Source: Erythrocercus mccallii (Eukaryota > Chordata > Aves > Passeriformes > Dicruridae). From it: a stretch of DNA of 64,000 bases. Under the pieces are notes generated by a model that was not told the DNA's origin, did no database searches, and saw only the letters and a list, made by a program, of their open reading frames with translations. Positions 13,344 to 26,924 of this stretch are shown piece after piece; positions within the stretch are counted from its first letter, which is position 1, and each line of letters starts with the position of its first letter. Both the position numbers and the translations under genes were made by a program. Where the stretch lies: NCBI GenBank assembly GCA_013397435.1, contig VZRG01000005.1, forward strand, positions 1,139,508-1,203,507, in the 5' to 3' direction.

Positions 13344-16300
13344 CCTAAAAATATTTTTAACAGATACAATTTTGGTTTTGTTTTCTATATTGTTGAAAAG
13401 AAGAAAAGAAATTCTGATGTAATGGAAACCAGAAAACAAAGCAAATGCTGCGGCATTCCTGTAGAAAAGTAAGCAAACAAACAAACAAAAACCACTGTAG
13501 GCAAAGACGTACTGAGCTATCAGATTGTAATGGCAGTGAAGGGAATCACAGACACCACACTAAAAAAGGGAAAATACATATAAAGCCAAGTCAATCTCAC
13601 TACAGAAAATAAAAAAAAGATAATTAAAACATATGCATGCATTCTGTGGGCTTTACTTGTCCCTGCCACACATCTATGGATTTCAGTTGTTGGTTAAGGA
13701 TATTGAAGGTTTTTTACATTTTTGTGTGTCTGCTACTGGCTTGAGGATATAAACTCCCTCCTTGACAGCACACTGCACAGGAGAGCTGGAAGCTTGCAAA
13801 AATGAATGCTGAGTGTCCTCAAGCCAAGCTTAGAGCTGTGCATTTCAGTGTTTTCTATGGAGCTGCTTGTGCAGTACTCAGCCTGCTCTAGTCATTAGGG
13901 ATACATCTGCCTTTTCCACAGGTTAGATGGAGTGATACAGCCAGAGCACTTTACAGGATGAAATGCTGGATAATAATATTTGTGAATGTTTTCTAAACTG
14001 TTGAATAACATCTGGGACTGTTCTGATGGCACGGGTGTCTTTGCAGTGGAAAGGTCAGCAAAAATGTTATCCACTGATTAGTGACAGAGTAGCTGCAGCT
14101 AAAGTTTGTGAGCCTTTTTTCTAATTAATCATGACTGTAGTGATATGATCATTGATCCAGCTCCCACTGAAGTCAACAAGAATCTTTCCATTGATATTCA
14201 AGAGAAGCTGGATATAAATAGACCTACAAAGTCAGTAGTCTTTGGGAAAGTTCTTTGGCTTCAGATGGAGAAAAATGCAGCCCAATAAGGCTGTAAATAT
14301 TTCAGGATGGAGTTATATACTTCTGCTGGCACAGCAGACGGTTTCTTTTTATCTGGACATAAAGAGCAGCTTCTTGATTTTAGCTGGTTAGAACAGCTTT
14401 AAAGTTCACAAAATACTGCATAAAAAGTGGCAGATGTATTCCTCACTGCTGTGGGTCAACAGTGGGAAAGTTTTGAAAGAGCCTGAAAGAACTCAGTTTG
14501 CCACATTGATGGACATTCATTGATGTGCTGCATATTCTTGGAGGTTAATTGCAACTTTAGATGTAAACATTTTGACACATCCATGGATCAGCAAAAAGTC
14601 CAGTGCAGCCTTTCTTGGAGTTGTTGCAGGACTGAACTTGCATTGTGTGGATGATTGAGTCAGAGAGGCTGTGCCTTAGATGATCCTTTAGGGAGCCATT
14701 GTCCATGTTTGCTAAAGTTCCCTGAAGAGATTAAATTTATGGACTAAGGCTTTTACTAGAACGAGTGAAAAGGGGGGTGGAAGAACCTCACAGACCTCCA
14801 CGTACAGAAAATTGCTACAGGATTCAAGTTCTTCAGTACAAGAACGTGTTAGGAGCGGGCCAAGAACAGAGACGTGAACAGATCTCTGAAATCCTCAAAG
14901 GGACCAGAGGAGATTTAACTAAATGGACACTGAGCTACCTACAAAACAAACACACTGTATGGGGAAACAGAAGTATGCTTATAGTAGGGATGGAAGGAAA
15001 TCCAGTTTCCCTATTAGAAGATCTGGCAATATGTCTTGCACTGACCAATGTTAATGAAGTAGACTGTATTTTCATTACTACCTGATAACTCTGGATGTGC
15101 CAGTGTGTATGTGTGCATACTAAGACTCTGTGTGTGTGTGAAAAAGGGCTTCTTTTTGTCTGTACCTTCTCTTCCCTTCAGTGGACAAATCTGGCAAGAG
15201 GCTACTCTTTACCTCTGTTTCTGCATGACCTCTACTGAGAACAAACATTGTACATGAAAGCTTTGCCCTGAAAATTTTTATAGCTCCACTAAAAATACTG
15301 TACACACACTTAAAAAGACATCTTATCACAAAATAATTACGTGGAAGTCCTTTTAAAGTAAATTACTGTAGGAAAAACATATCCTTCCTCTCCTCACACA
15401 ACATCAACACATACCATTATTACGTATGTGTTCCTGTCAGGAGTCCAACCATGTATACTGATATATATTGAAATGTCTGTACATTAGACAGTGACATACT
15501 TTGAGCAGCTTCAGAAACTGCAAGCAGATTTTAAGTACATTCTGTGCTTCATCCTTATGGCCCAGTTCCTGTTATCCATCAGGCCTGTTTTAAAATAGGA
15601 CGCGTTTTTGGTACTGCAAAGTCAACAGTGCTGGAAAGTTGGCAGGTAGGCTTGTTTAAACAACATTCCCAAGTAGTCTCCTGGCAGGTGTTTCCAGAGT
15701 ACTTTGAGCACAATTCTTTGGGTGGGAGATCTGCCAAAGTACATAGCAACAGGGAAAGAAGTGTTTTCCTTTCACCGCCATTGGGACAGTGCAGTGTTTT
15801 AGATGCTGCGCTGTGCATCCATTTCGTGAGCTTATTTTGGCACCCTGTCAGAACCTATACAATGGCAAAATACACAGCATCTTCCTGCCTGTTTAATGCA
15901 AGTGAGTTCCAGAATATCGACTGGGAGGTTATCTTCCTGGCAGTGGGCCAGCCTCTGACGTGCCTCTTGCACCAATCTAGTCTGCCAGCTATGTAGAAAC
16001 CTTTCACCTTGGAACTCCTTTCCATAGACCATCATGCTGCAAGCATTTGTGCAAGTTCAGAGCAAATGCTCGTCCCACAGCTGGGCAAAAGTACAAAATG
16101 GGAAGGGTGGATGGGGCAGGAGAGGGATCAGAAAAGCCTTGTCTACCTGACATTGATTTCTGTTACAGCCAAACCTAGCTTTGCTTAATTGAAACCTGTC
16201 CTTTGGATTTGAAAAACACACGACTGGTTTTATAATCCTTCTGGCAGCCTGTCCCCTTCTCAGTATGTGTCCTGGACCTAAAATTACCCTCTATAATATC

Positions 16301-17772
16301 CCTGCAGAAACAGTCTTTTAGATATGTATACTCTTACCTACATACAAATGCCCTCTGACCTAAAAGAGAAACAGTAAACAGACATCAAAGGCTAAAGGAA
16401 ACATTAACTGAGGGATATGCTGGTTTGAAATTTAACCTTTAATGCTGTACTGAAATAAGCCCTGTTCAAAGACATGGTCGCAGCATGTTTGGTTGTTAAG
16501 CAAGTTCTTGGTAGTCTAATACCAGAGCTGCAGCTACAGGTGACCTGCACTCATGCAGCCTTGGCACAGGCTATGGAATGTGCTCTATAGCACAAAACTG
16601 CTTTCCAAAGGCTTTAATCTCAAATTCAATTCTAGCTCTTAGCTGTAGAGAAAAAGAAACAACTGGGTCGAACCAAAACACGTGTATTTTCCTGCATATG
16701 TAGATAGCCTAATGAAAAAGTTTCAGATGTGACCTATTCCAACCACTTGAGAACCTTTCACCTTTGAGGCAACCGTGTCAGCATCCATATTGCCAGTTAT
16801 TTCACTCCAGCTGTTACTGGGCACGTGGCACTTCCCCATACTGCCTTTGTACCCATGCTCTTACTCTTCCCCATACTCACCCACCCCACTGGCTCTACAG
16901 TGAGCTAACAACACCTTCACTGCTCTCATTCCTAACTCTGCAAGCTGGCACAGGGACAGAAACCTGTAGTACTCTGTAAGCTGCAAATGACAATGCTGTG
17001 TGGTAAATTCTGCAGGAAGACAAGCAGAGTGGGTGGTAACTTTTTTCTGTTTCTATTTGTAAAAATCTTCATTTCCCTATTGAAATTGTCTGGCACAGAA
17101 TTTTGGAGTCGGAGCAGTCTGCCATCAAATCCAGCTGGCCTGGCTACAAAATATGTGGACTGGCAAGGACCCTCCTTTGTCCTCTGTAACTGCCAACCTT
17201 CCTGTTTCCCTGAGCCTGTCCTGTTTCCCACCCAAATTCACCTTGGTCTGAGGTAGAGGCAGGCTCTCCTCTAGGGGCTTGGCTTCTCCAGTGAGTTGTG
17301 ACTCCTTCTCTCTTCAAAACTGACTTCAAAGCTTTCCACTTATTAATATTTTATATGTGGCTATTTCCATTACTTTTCTTTGTCTCTTGTGTGTAAGTAA
17401 AAGGGGGAATCTTGTTTTTTATACTGTATCTTATATAAGTGAGAGAGCTTAGGTATATCCCTACACACCAGGGCTGTGTGGGATCACACAGTCACTCTGG
17501 CATCAGACACCTCCTTCTCCAGGCATGGAGGGTGGATGAGCAGGAAAGCACGAGGACACTGCTAAACTGACTGCACGGTCACATGGTAGGTCTGAGCAGC
17601 CCTGCTCTCATTGCACTGTGACGTTATAAGCGTTGCAGCAAATGGAAGTTTTCAGCAGAATTAATGATAAAAACTGTCCAAAACAAAGTGCAAGGGATTA
17701 CTTCAAGGAAGCCCAGCCCAGCAAGATAGTTAAATACTATATTGTAGGGGAGTATTGCAGTATCTTCTTTCT

Positions 17773-17800
17773 ATTAAGAACTTTCTAATTAGTTCTTAAT
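17773..17800. repeat. Inverted repeat, 10-bp arms, 8-nt spacer
   Basis: The arms attaagaact (17773-17782) and agttcttaat (17791-17800) are perfect reverse complements around an AT-rich spacer. The hairpin would be weak because of its AT content. No function is implied by position. Confidence 0.85.
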
Positions 17801-18033
17801 AAATTATTTTCCACTACTTTGTGTAACAGCTGTTTTAATTAATAAAACAAAGAAACATGAAACAAAGAAAATGTGCAACGGATCCAGGGGATTCAGCTAT
17901 TCTATGCCTAGTTTTGGTGTCTGACTTACAAAACTACTTCTCAGTGGTACACATTGATGCTAGAGTAATACTGAGGCATTGCAGTGAGAGTAGCTAAGTG
18001 TCCTTTTCTCTTGTTTTTTAGAATAACCTAGTT

Positions 18034-18061
18034 ATCAATCATTAATCATCAATCATTAATC
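18034..18061. repeat. 14-bp tandem duplication carrying twin PBX-type motifs
   Basis: The unit atcaatcattaatc is present twice in perfect tandem. Each copy contains ATCAATCA (18034-18041 and 18048-18055), the complement of TGATTGAT, which is the classic PBX recognition sequence, and an adjacent TTAAT homeodomain-like core. The duplication is directly visible. Binding is inference only. Confidence 0.85.
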
Positions 18062-20837
18062 ATTTAATATTCTCAGAGGGTGACATTTAGTCTGATGTTG
18101 GCTCTGTCCACAGGGAAGAGCGTAATCCAAGAAAATAAATGCCAGTGCTTTAATTTTGGGTGAAGCAAAATTTGAGTGATTGTTTCCAGAAATGTTTATA
18201 GTACTTGCCAGTCTACATTGCTCAGATAAAAAATAGAATGAATAATACTGGTATGGTTTGCACAAAAAAAAAAAAAAGTTATATTCTGAGACGTTATTGG
18301 AATCCTAAGTATTTCCAGGTGTTGTGCATGGCTTACAATAGTAAGGATAGAAATTTTCCCAGCCTCTTTTTCCTTTTTGTTTTGACTTTTTCTAATGTTG
18401 TGAAGGGTACTAGACTCACAAACGTAGAGAATATACATTTGTCCATTCATTTGATTGTGTATGCTCCTGATGATTGGGCTTTTCCATTCTGATCAATGAT
18501 CATATTTCTTTTTTGACTTCATTCCTTTACATTGGAACTGTCTACCTTCTCCAGATGATGGAGCAAGATCATAATTTTCTAACAAACAATAAACTTTGTC
18601 CATTCAAGTTGCATAAACCACCACAGACATCAACGTGAACACAAACACTTACAGTGATGATGAAACTTTTTAGTCATTACCAAACTAGGCCAAATGTAGT
18701 CTAGTGACCTAAAAACCTCAGATTTACTTTATAAATCCTGTAAATCTCTGGATTCCTCAACCAGAAGTTGGATCTGTTGCATCTAACTGATTGTTAGTCT
18801 GATTGACATGCCATTCAAGGGAATAAGGAAATTTTAGTTCCCTAGCAAATGTTACTGGGCATATATTTTCAAACAACTTGCCTTTAATTTCTGGGATTTG
18901 TTGATAATTATTACTTTTAGCTAGGAAATGTTCCTCTTGGGGAAGGGGCAGTATGGCTGTCGCTTTTTAAAGGGAAATATTTAAACCTATGTGATCTCAG
19001 AGATCTGCATCAGTCAAACAGGCTCTTGGAAATGGAGCTTTGGAAACAGAAACAGAAATTTTCAGAGCTTTTCTAAAACTCAGGGGACATTGCCTGTAAT
19101 TCTCACCAGTTACTTTTGACAGAGGAATGTTTCTGGATGTTTTACTTCCCTTACAGTTCTAGATGAAACTTTGCTCCAATGTTGGCATAGCTTTCTCTAG
19201 TGTGGGCAGAGGTCTTGCAACCAAATGGAATTTCTGTGAGTGTGGTTGTAAAATGCTTCTTCTAGAGAACCTGACAAAGAAAACACAGAAGAATGTGCTG
19301 AGTTATCAGTGTGGGGGTTTTTTTTGTAAATAATACTAATGCCTGTCACCCTCTTTGAACAATTTCTTCTGAAATTTGTGGGAGTTTAGCCGTACCAATG
19401 CCAAATTACCAAGTAGGAATCAGTATTAAATCAGCTTTTCAGAATGCAAAGAAATCACATATTTTCCTCTGTTGGGTGAAAGATGCATAACAGTAATTCA
19501 GTGGAGATTTTCTTGCAGAAAATAGAAAGCACTTAAAGCCTTGGAACAAAATGTTTCCTAAGACTGGCTGAATGATTACCAGGCTGTTGATTTGGAGCCA
19601 GCTTTCAGATCCTTGTTTGTTTGGACCTGTATCTAGGCACAGCTGCTAAATTAGCTTACAAGCACACCTCTGTGGAGCAGATCCTCCATCTAGTAGCTCT
19701 CAACAGCATGTGCTGCTATAGCATTTAGCTGCCAGACACCAGAGTGTCAATTCTGACACACCCCATTTCCTTTACTCACCTCAATAATTGAAATATGTCC
19801 AATGCTCTACCCTTTGGATTTTGTGACCAGTTAATAAAGGGGATAGAGAATGTTAGCTGGCTGGTTAGTTTGTTCCATTGCACAGAAGACAGTTTAGGAA
19901 ATCCCAGCCCATGCAGAAGAGGAATATGGAACAACAAAATTTAAATATAGGAGGAACAAGAAAGAAGTAGCACATTAGAATTCCCTGTTGGAAGGCAACT
20001 CACTTTCTAGCAAGATATGAGAATAAGGCTAGGAAAGCAAAAGAGATTCCAGATTCTTTGGAAAGGTGTTGTTGCCTGGACTTTTAGGAAAGTGTTCTCA
20101 GTGGATACACTCAGAGAAGACCATGGATATAACATAGGCTGTTTTCTTACAGGCTGCTGTCTCCTGAGCTTTGTCAATATGACATCTCATTTTAACAGCT
20201 AGTTTGTATGTGTTCTGTTCCAGACCTGCTTTTAGAATAACTGGCAGAACTCAGGGATTTGTTTCCTGACTAAAAATCTGAGATTATCTTCAGACTTCAA
20301 TATGCAAGCAGGAATGGCTATACTTGAAATGACCATTCCCTCATAACATCTTATATACCAGAGACAACCAAATAATTTTCAGTTTTGTTTGAGAAATATA
20401 AAAGAAAGCAATTCAACCTTTCCTTTTTATTTTTTTTTAACCTGCTGTTTGTTCTGTGTTAATGCTCAGCTTCTAACTTGCTGAAGAAAAGTAGTGATTT
20501 TATTACCAATACATCATTCTGCTCTACATTTTTTTTTCCAGGAATACTGCAGCAAATAAATTCATTAACAGCATTCTTAGAAAGTATGAATTTTAAATAC
20601 ACATTAGGCTTCATCTTCAGAAAATAAATTTTCAACTCATAAAACTGAATTTTTAGACAAGATAATCTCCATCACATTTCAGCATCTTAAATAGTTCCAT
20701 CTCAGCTCAAAGTTAATGCCATGCAATGTAGTCATTGTAACAGACCACTGCCATGCTTTTAAACCAGTACCAAGCAGAGTCAAATTAGTTATTGCAAATA
20801 ACTTGTAGTTGTTATTCTGCCACAGAACAGGAAAAAT

Positions 20838-20867
20838 ACTCTATAGACTATAGACTATACTCTATAC
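20838..20867. repeat. Short tandem/composite repeat (ctataga)n
   Basis: Two perfect copies of ctataga (20841-20854) followed by a partial third are flanked by actctata on both sides. This is a local slippage product in non-coding sequence. Confidence 0.8.
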
Positions 20868-23442
20868 CAGACTAACCCTCAGTCTTAGAATTTTAATTAT
20901 TGAATATCCTTACCCCACTGTCTATAAAGGATGCCGTCAATGAACTTTGAAAAGCATATGCATTGAAAGAAAACTGGGAGGTGCTCACTATTTATTTCCA
21001 AAGTTTTCATTTCATTGAAGCACATGATTTGTTGCAAAGTATTTACCAGTTCCATTAATGAGAGAAAGAGAGAGAAAAGGAAGGAAAGTCATACAGCAGC
21101 TTCAAAATAGAAAATGGAAGTAGTGTTGACTGTCTTAGACTGAACGATAAAGACATTTCTCCTTCAGAGCAGGCTTCAACTGGTGCAGGAAACCATGTAC
21201 AATGGAATTCATGTCATAACATTTCAGTCATCTGGAAAGTAGATGTTTAATTTAGTAGCTGCCTCAGTATGCTCTGTAGCCAGTGGCAAGTTGGCACCTC
21301 CTGAACATCCTCATCCACCTCAGATGGGTTGAATTCTCCCCCCCACCACTGATTACAGAGGAAGCATCAGTAACCAACATCTGCCTTTCAGTGGGTTAAT
21401 GTCAAGTGAGACAAATCCTCCTTAGGGAAAGACTAAAATTACAGGTCAAAATTTACTGTGTTTGTATTTTGTCACAAGGGCCTCTGGCTGGTGAGGGACA
21501 AACCATGACATGGTTGTCCTGCTCCTGGAATGGTTCTTGCTCTGTGAAACACAACAACCCTGGGGCTGGTAGTACTGGGAAAGAGCAGCTCAAGGAACAA
21601 TGGGCTCGCAGCTGAACTGTGCACAAATGAGGAAAGGAAGCCATTTGTCATCTCTATGCCTTAATGGAGAGCCACTTCCTATTAATTAGAGAAACACTGA
21701 AATTGAAAAAAAAAAAGGAAAACAAGAAACTTACGTAATATGATCTCAGAGCTGGATGATTTGCTAATGTAAAACACAGGGTGGAAAAAAAAAAGGCTGA
21801 TAATGTGGAACAGTAGGGCATGACTGCTGATCTCATAGAAAAAACATGCAGAAAATACTACTCAAAACACTGGCAAAATGACTTCATGTGAAAGGCAGAT
21901 TTCTTCTCTTCCAGTGGGCAGAATGTTCCAAAGGAACCTGCATGCATCTGCACGTGTGCTTTTTCTATCAACAGGCCTGCAGAAGGCTTAGGTATGGCAG
22001 AGTCAAAGAGGCAGCATTTGGTTCACACTGTGTCTGCATCTTTGTCCTAGATTGGGGCGCTGTCAGATTGTATCTGAGACTTTTCCTGCTTCAGCCCCAC
22101 ATGTAAGGCTAGGAGAATGTTCTGAGGTTTCAACGGTTTGGGGAGCAAAAGAAAGTTCCTTACCAGATGCAGTCATTCACATCTAGCTCTCCAGACTCAA
22201 ATGGTAGCAAAGCAGAATTAGCAGCAGGACATGCCCAGTCTCTGCTTTTTAAAACTGGAGTCTGGAGCATGGGCAAATGACCCAAGACACTCCCTACTAC
22301 TCTCATTTAAACATGTACACTTTTTATTATTTTGTCAGTTGTGAATGACTGAAGAAATAGGCATTTGTTCACACAGAACAAAAAAAACTCAAAACCTCCA
22401 TTCATGATACTATAAAAAAATTAATATCTACCAGGCAAAACTTCCCCTCTTTTTCACATACTGCAAAAAAGGTTCAATAGTGACTGTTTTAGGAAGGGAT
22501 AGTTTGCTGTGCTAAAAATAGAAGATGTCCAGTATTTTGCACGAAATGTGGTGTTCAAAACAGTTAGTATTTACTAAAATTTTGGGAGGGATTTCTCTAA
22601 GTGCTTATGAATTCTAACTCCCACTATTACACACTCAAGAACTAGACTCTTTTGCTTTTATTGGCAGGAAAAGGAGTTTGACAGGGGCTGATCAGAGACT
22701 TGAAAAACAGAATTGTTTTTCCTTCTGTCACTAATCTATAATAAGCCTGGACATTGAATGAGATTCCACACATGCTGAAAAATGAACCCAGATGTCCCTT
22801 TGGAGATGAGCGTGGTTTTCTCCTGAACAGGCATCTCTTCATCACTTTCCTGGAGGTAAATGTGCCATATCAGCACTACTTGTGTGAGCACAGTCTCTGT
22901 CACCCCTTTCTTCCTAGCAAACCTACATTTCTCATCTGTGTATTTTTGGAAACATCTGAGTAAAGACAAAACTGAAGTTTTGCCCAATAATAAAAAAACC
23001 CCACAACTGTCAGATCCTTTACCCTGGGTACTAGGTGCTTGTTTGTGCATTGGTGTATTATTTTGTCCTTAGTTACCAGCTTTTCTGACACTTGGTGTTA
23101 TGACACCTTCTAATTCTTTGACAAGTGCAGTGGCGAAATTAATTGTTTTATTGCTCATAACTGCTGCATGCACTGTCTTGCCTTAGTAGTGTTATTGTCT
23201 GCATTAAACTAGTCTACTTCAGCTAAAATCTACTGAAAGCACCCAGTTTTAGGCAATAGTATTTTAGTTAGGTCAGGCACTTAGCTGACTCAAATGTAGC
23301 TTACACTGGCTATGGGTTCTCTTTAAAGAGCTGTGCAGATGCCATGGCAACTGACCCAGGCTGAGAGAAAAAGGCAGGACATTACTAAATGAGGTTTTGA
23401 GATTTTGAGTGAAGTTCATTGGAAAATAACCTGACATCCATC

Positions 23443-23466
23443 CACATATATATATGTGTGTGTACC

Positions 23467-23509
<43 letters not shown>

Positions 23510-23510
23510 G
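23443..23510. repeat. Compound TA/TG/CA microsatellite
   Basis: A catatatatatg block and a short TG run are followed by an uninterrupted (AC)n run at about 23472-23502 and closed by catatatatg. The left TG run and right CA run are complementary, so the locus can fold into a hairpin, and the alternating purine-pyrimidine run favours Z-DNA. It is likely length-polymorphic. Confidence 0.95.
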
Positions 23511-24171
23511 GCACTCAATTGGGATTTTGAAGGGTTTTTTCATTAAGAAAATGTTTTTGCATAATTTCTGACCTTAGGCAAAACAGCCTTGGCATTTGCA
23601 AAGGCTCTAAAGATTGTTAATATTTGACTAGTCCCTATAACTTCAGCAAATCAAGCATCAAATGCCACAAGTGATACGGAGTGTAACGGGAGTTTGTCTT
23701 TTTGTTATTCATATAGGAAACATACATTATTCTGAGTCATTGCATTTACCAAGAATAGAACTAAGACCTGCAATAGTCCACAACAGAGATCAGCAAGAAA
23801 GGTAGGAAAATCAAAGATGGCACACAGGTATTCTATCATGCTTTGTGGTCTAGAGGTAGGAGCAACATCATAGAAGAGGGATCTGTAAAAGGCAACACCT
23901 CCCTACCTCTGTTTAAATTTAAACTGTACTGGAAACCATTGTCTCATAAAGAATTGAAATAACCATCAGTAAAACATTCTGTCTTGGATGTGCAACACAT
24001 CCTGGGTTTCTGGTGATCTTTTACAAGGCAGGTTTTAATCTCTATTTGGGGAAAGAAAATTACATCCAGATAGACTGCTGCCACCTACAAAGACACTGGG
24101 CAAAACACTATATTACCTAGATAAAGGGAGTTTTGTAATGTAAATTGTGCCCCACATTTTCTTCTAATAAA

Positions 24172-24207
24172 TTTTTTTTCACTCTCTCTCTCTCTCTCTC
24201 TCTCTCT
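24172..24207. repeat. Polypyrimidine tract with (CT)n microsatellite
   Basis: A T run is followed by a (CT)n run at 24182-24207. It is a simple repeat, likely polymorphic, with no associated gene signal. Confidence 0.95.
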
Positions 24208-26572
24208 TTGATTTTTAAAACAGTTGAAAATTTGTCATGTGCCTTAATGTAGGGCTGAGATCTTAATCCCGGTTTTATGAGGTCTATTAAACTGATACGT
24301 ATTGTGCTATGTGGGAATTAATCCCAGGTGGCCTCCAGGAAACCCTGGTGTCTCTAGTTCTCAAGCGATTGTCTCCTGTGCATGTGATCTGTGTGTTTTC
24401 CAGTGTGTACAGTGTATTGTGTATTACAATTTAATGAGATAAAGACAAGTGGAACGTGCACACTTAATCAGCACAAATGATAATATTTCCTAACCCATAT
24501 CACCAAGAAAGGCTCACAGCTGTTCAGGCTCATTCCAGTGAGTAATAGCTTTCAAAGAAAAATGAACCATAAAAAATAGTAGAAATCAAAATGTAATTAG
24601 AGTTAACTAGTAATCTTTCTGTCTTAATTACAGCACTGCAATTTTCCTTACTTCAGAGAGAGAACTCCTGAGAGAATTTTGCCCACTGGATTGTTTAGAG
24701 GAAAAAAAAATCAAAACCCTGTAATCTTTTCTCTCTTGTGTGATTTCTTCCTTTATCCTATAAACTGTCTTGTTCATGTACTTTTAATTTCATTGTCTGG
24801 GAACATGTTAACTGTGGTATGGAGTGACAAAGAGAAACTGAGTATTTCTGTAAGCTTATGGAAGAACTGAGCAAAGTTTTAAGAGATCATCCTCCTCATT
24901 GCTGAAGAAAGTAGTCATTTATCTTTTTCAAGGAAAACTGCTTAAAAAGTTCTCGAAACTACTTTCATGAATCAGGGTGATTACTTTATGCATTTTGAAC
25001 TTGGTGGATTGTACATGTTTCTCCAAATTAGATCTACCTCTCTCTTAGCTCCCCACCCTTCATATCCCCTTTCCAGGACATGTTTCTCTAGTGCCTGTAT
25101 TTGCCCCTTGTTAGACTGCCCATATTCTAAACAGAGTTCTTTTTTTCCCTTTTCATCTTCTCTCCTCTTATCTTGTCTTTCCTACAATGAACTGTTTAAT
25201 CCCATAAGTTTTTCAGAAGAGAATGTTGAGGGTATACCCTGACTGTCTTCTCAAGGTCTTGTCCTTCCATCTCAGATGTCTCTCTGCTCACCAGAACCTT
25301 TCTGCTGCTGCATTTGATTGTGAGGGTGAGATTCACTCACACAAACACAGGTGTCCAGAGACCTTCTAATGCCTAGGGCATTCCCTAAGGCTTTCAGTTT
25401 TCTGTCTTGAAATCTTTTATAGGGCCGCCCTCATTTGAGGCTGTCACGACTCTGTTTAGGTAACTGAATTGTTCTCTCTTAAACCCTTTTGCTCTTCTCT
25501 GGCACAGCCACTTATTCTCTGTGACAAATACTCAAATACTGTAGGCACAAAACAGTTTGTCAAACGTCTCGACCCTGGCATATCTATTTCCTGGGAAGCT
25601 CCAGCTGTTGTTCCCATTGAACGTTTTTTGCACAGTATCAACTTCCAATACTGAAAGGATTCTAGAAAAATGAGTCACATCAAGGTTTATCCCATGATAA
25701 ACCACATTTACCAGCAAGGTATTGAAGAAAGACAGACAAATTATCACCCAGACTTGAATCTACATCCTGATTTATCTCGCTATATATTATCATAGGAGGC
25801 TTGACAGAAGGAAATGCATTCAGTATTTTATCCCACTTGTAGCACTAAATCCTTATTTCTCAGATTGTGATTTTCCATTGCTAGTCTCTGATAACCCTTC
25901 TTTTTGTGTTTCCCACATGAGTTCCTGTGAAAATGCAGTTTGTTCAGGAGTTTTGGGTGCAAATCTGAAAGTCTGAACAAGTGAAACATGGGCTCAGGGT
26001 CTGATACCCTTTTATTTTCCCAAAACATTGCTCCCTACAGAGCCTGAAGAGTAACTGTGAAACTCAGCAGTACTTCAAACAAATAGGGCTTTGAAAATGG
26101 TGGCAATAGCTTCATTTTTCACCCACTAATATCTTTCAAAACCCTGCTTCACATAATTCTTCCATGAATTTGGCTAAATATTTGACCTTGTGTGTCAGAT
26201 TATGAAACAAATTACAGAAAATGCAATCTTTTTCTAAGAAATTAATCTGATGTAACCATAGAATGTGTCTGGTCAGTCTAGAGTCCGTCATCCTGGGATT
26301 TTCTTACATGTGCAAGTATTACTGGAAGGAGTCTAAAGAACTGACCCTTGGGAACCCTTTTTTAAGGGGAAAAAAAAAGCCAGAAATCATGAGTTTTCTG
26401 AGAGGGTTGAATGGTTTTTCTTAAAGATATTCTTCAGGTGGGAAGGCATCTATCTGAAAATCAGTTCTTTTGCCAAATTTTGAATCTCCTCCTTGATATC
26501 TTTGTAATGACAGGGTGGGAAATCTGTGGGCAATTGTTACCAGCAGTAGTTTTGCCTAATTTCCTCTCTCAC

Positions 26573-26650
26573 AAAAAAAAAAAAAAATAAAAGGGCAAAA
26601 AATCCCCCAAAAAAGACAAAAAACAAGAAAACCCCCACAATAAAACTGCA
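26573..26650. repeat. A15 run and A-rich low-complexity sequence
   Basis: An A15 homopolymer (26573-26587) continues into A-rich sequence with interspersed ccccc blocks. It could be the decayed poly(A) end of a retroposed copy, but no recognisable body precedes it, so I call it only low-complexity. Confidence 0.85.
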
Positions 26651-26744
26651 AACCTGTCCATTTTAGGCTACTGTCTTGCTTTCAGACACCCTCAACAATT
26701 TGATGTAAGTTAAGATAACGAACACTGTCAGGTATTTAATGGTG

Positions 26745-26780
26745 TTAGCCAGGTATGTACACTTAGCCAGGTACGTAACA
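26745..26780. repeat. 18-bp imperfect tandem duplication
   Basis: ttagccaggtatgtacac (26745-26762) is followed directly by ttagccaggtacgtaaca. The two copies differ at a few positions, so this is an older duplication than the perfect ones elsewhere in the window. It is non-coding. Confidence 0.85.
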
Positions 26781-26924
26781 TTGTTTTTGTACTTGCATGT
26801 GTGACTGGATTCTCTCTTGATCTCCCCTGAAGACTGACTGAAGTAACATTTAGAGGGCATGGTCTGATCTCATGGATCAGCATCACAAGATGGTAGAAAA
26901 CACTTGGCTGTGGACAATCCCTGA

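Larger units (their letters stand above)
9781..26924. other. Intergenic stretch without a recognisable gene
   Basis: No coding gene is supported. Open frames of 106 codons (14765-15085) and 150 codons (15544-15996) begin at GTG, have no recognisable domain and lack supporting splice or promoter context, so I treat them as chance. The block holds a T14 run (10472-10485), an A14 run (18264-18277), purine-rich simple sequence at 21059-21087, CA and CT microsatellites and several short direct duplications listed separately. Base composition is uniform and CpG-poor. Confidence 0.6.

Noticed and set aside
14765..15085. 106-codon + strand open frame with a hydrophilic N-terminus
   Set aside because: It starts at GTG and no family is recognised. 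I considered a decayed retroelement gag-like piece but saw no supporting motif or flanking repeat.
15544..15996. 150-codon + strand open frame
   Set aside because: It begins at GTG, has no recognisable domain or nearby promoter, and overlaps an open antisense frame. A chance frame is the simplest reading.
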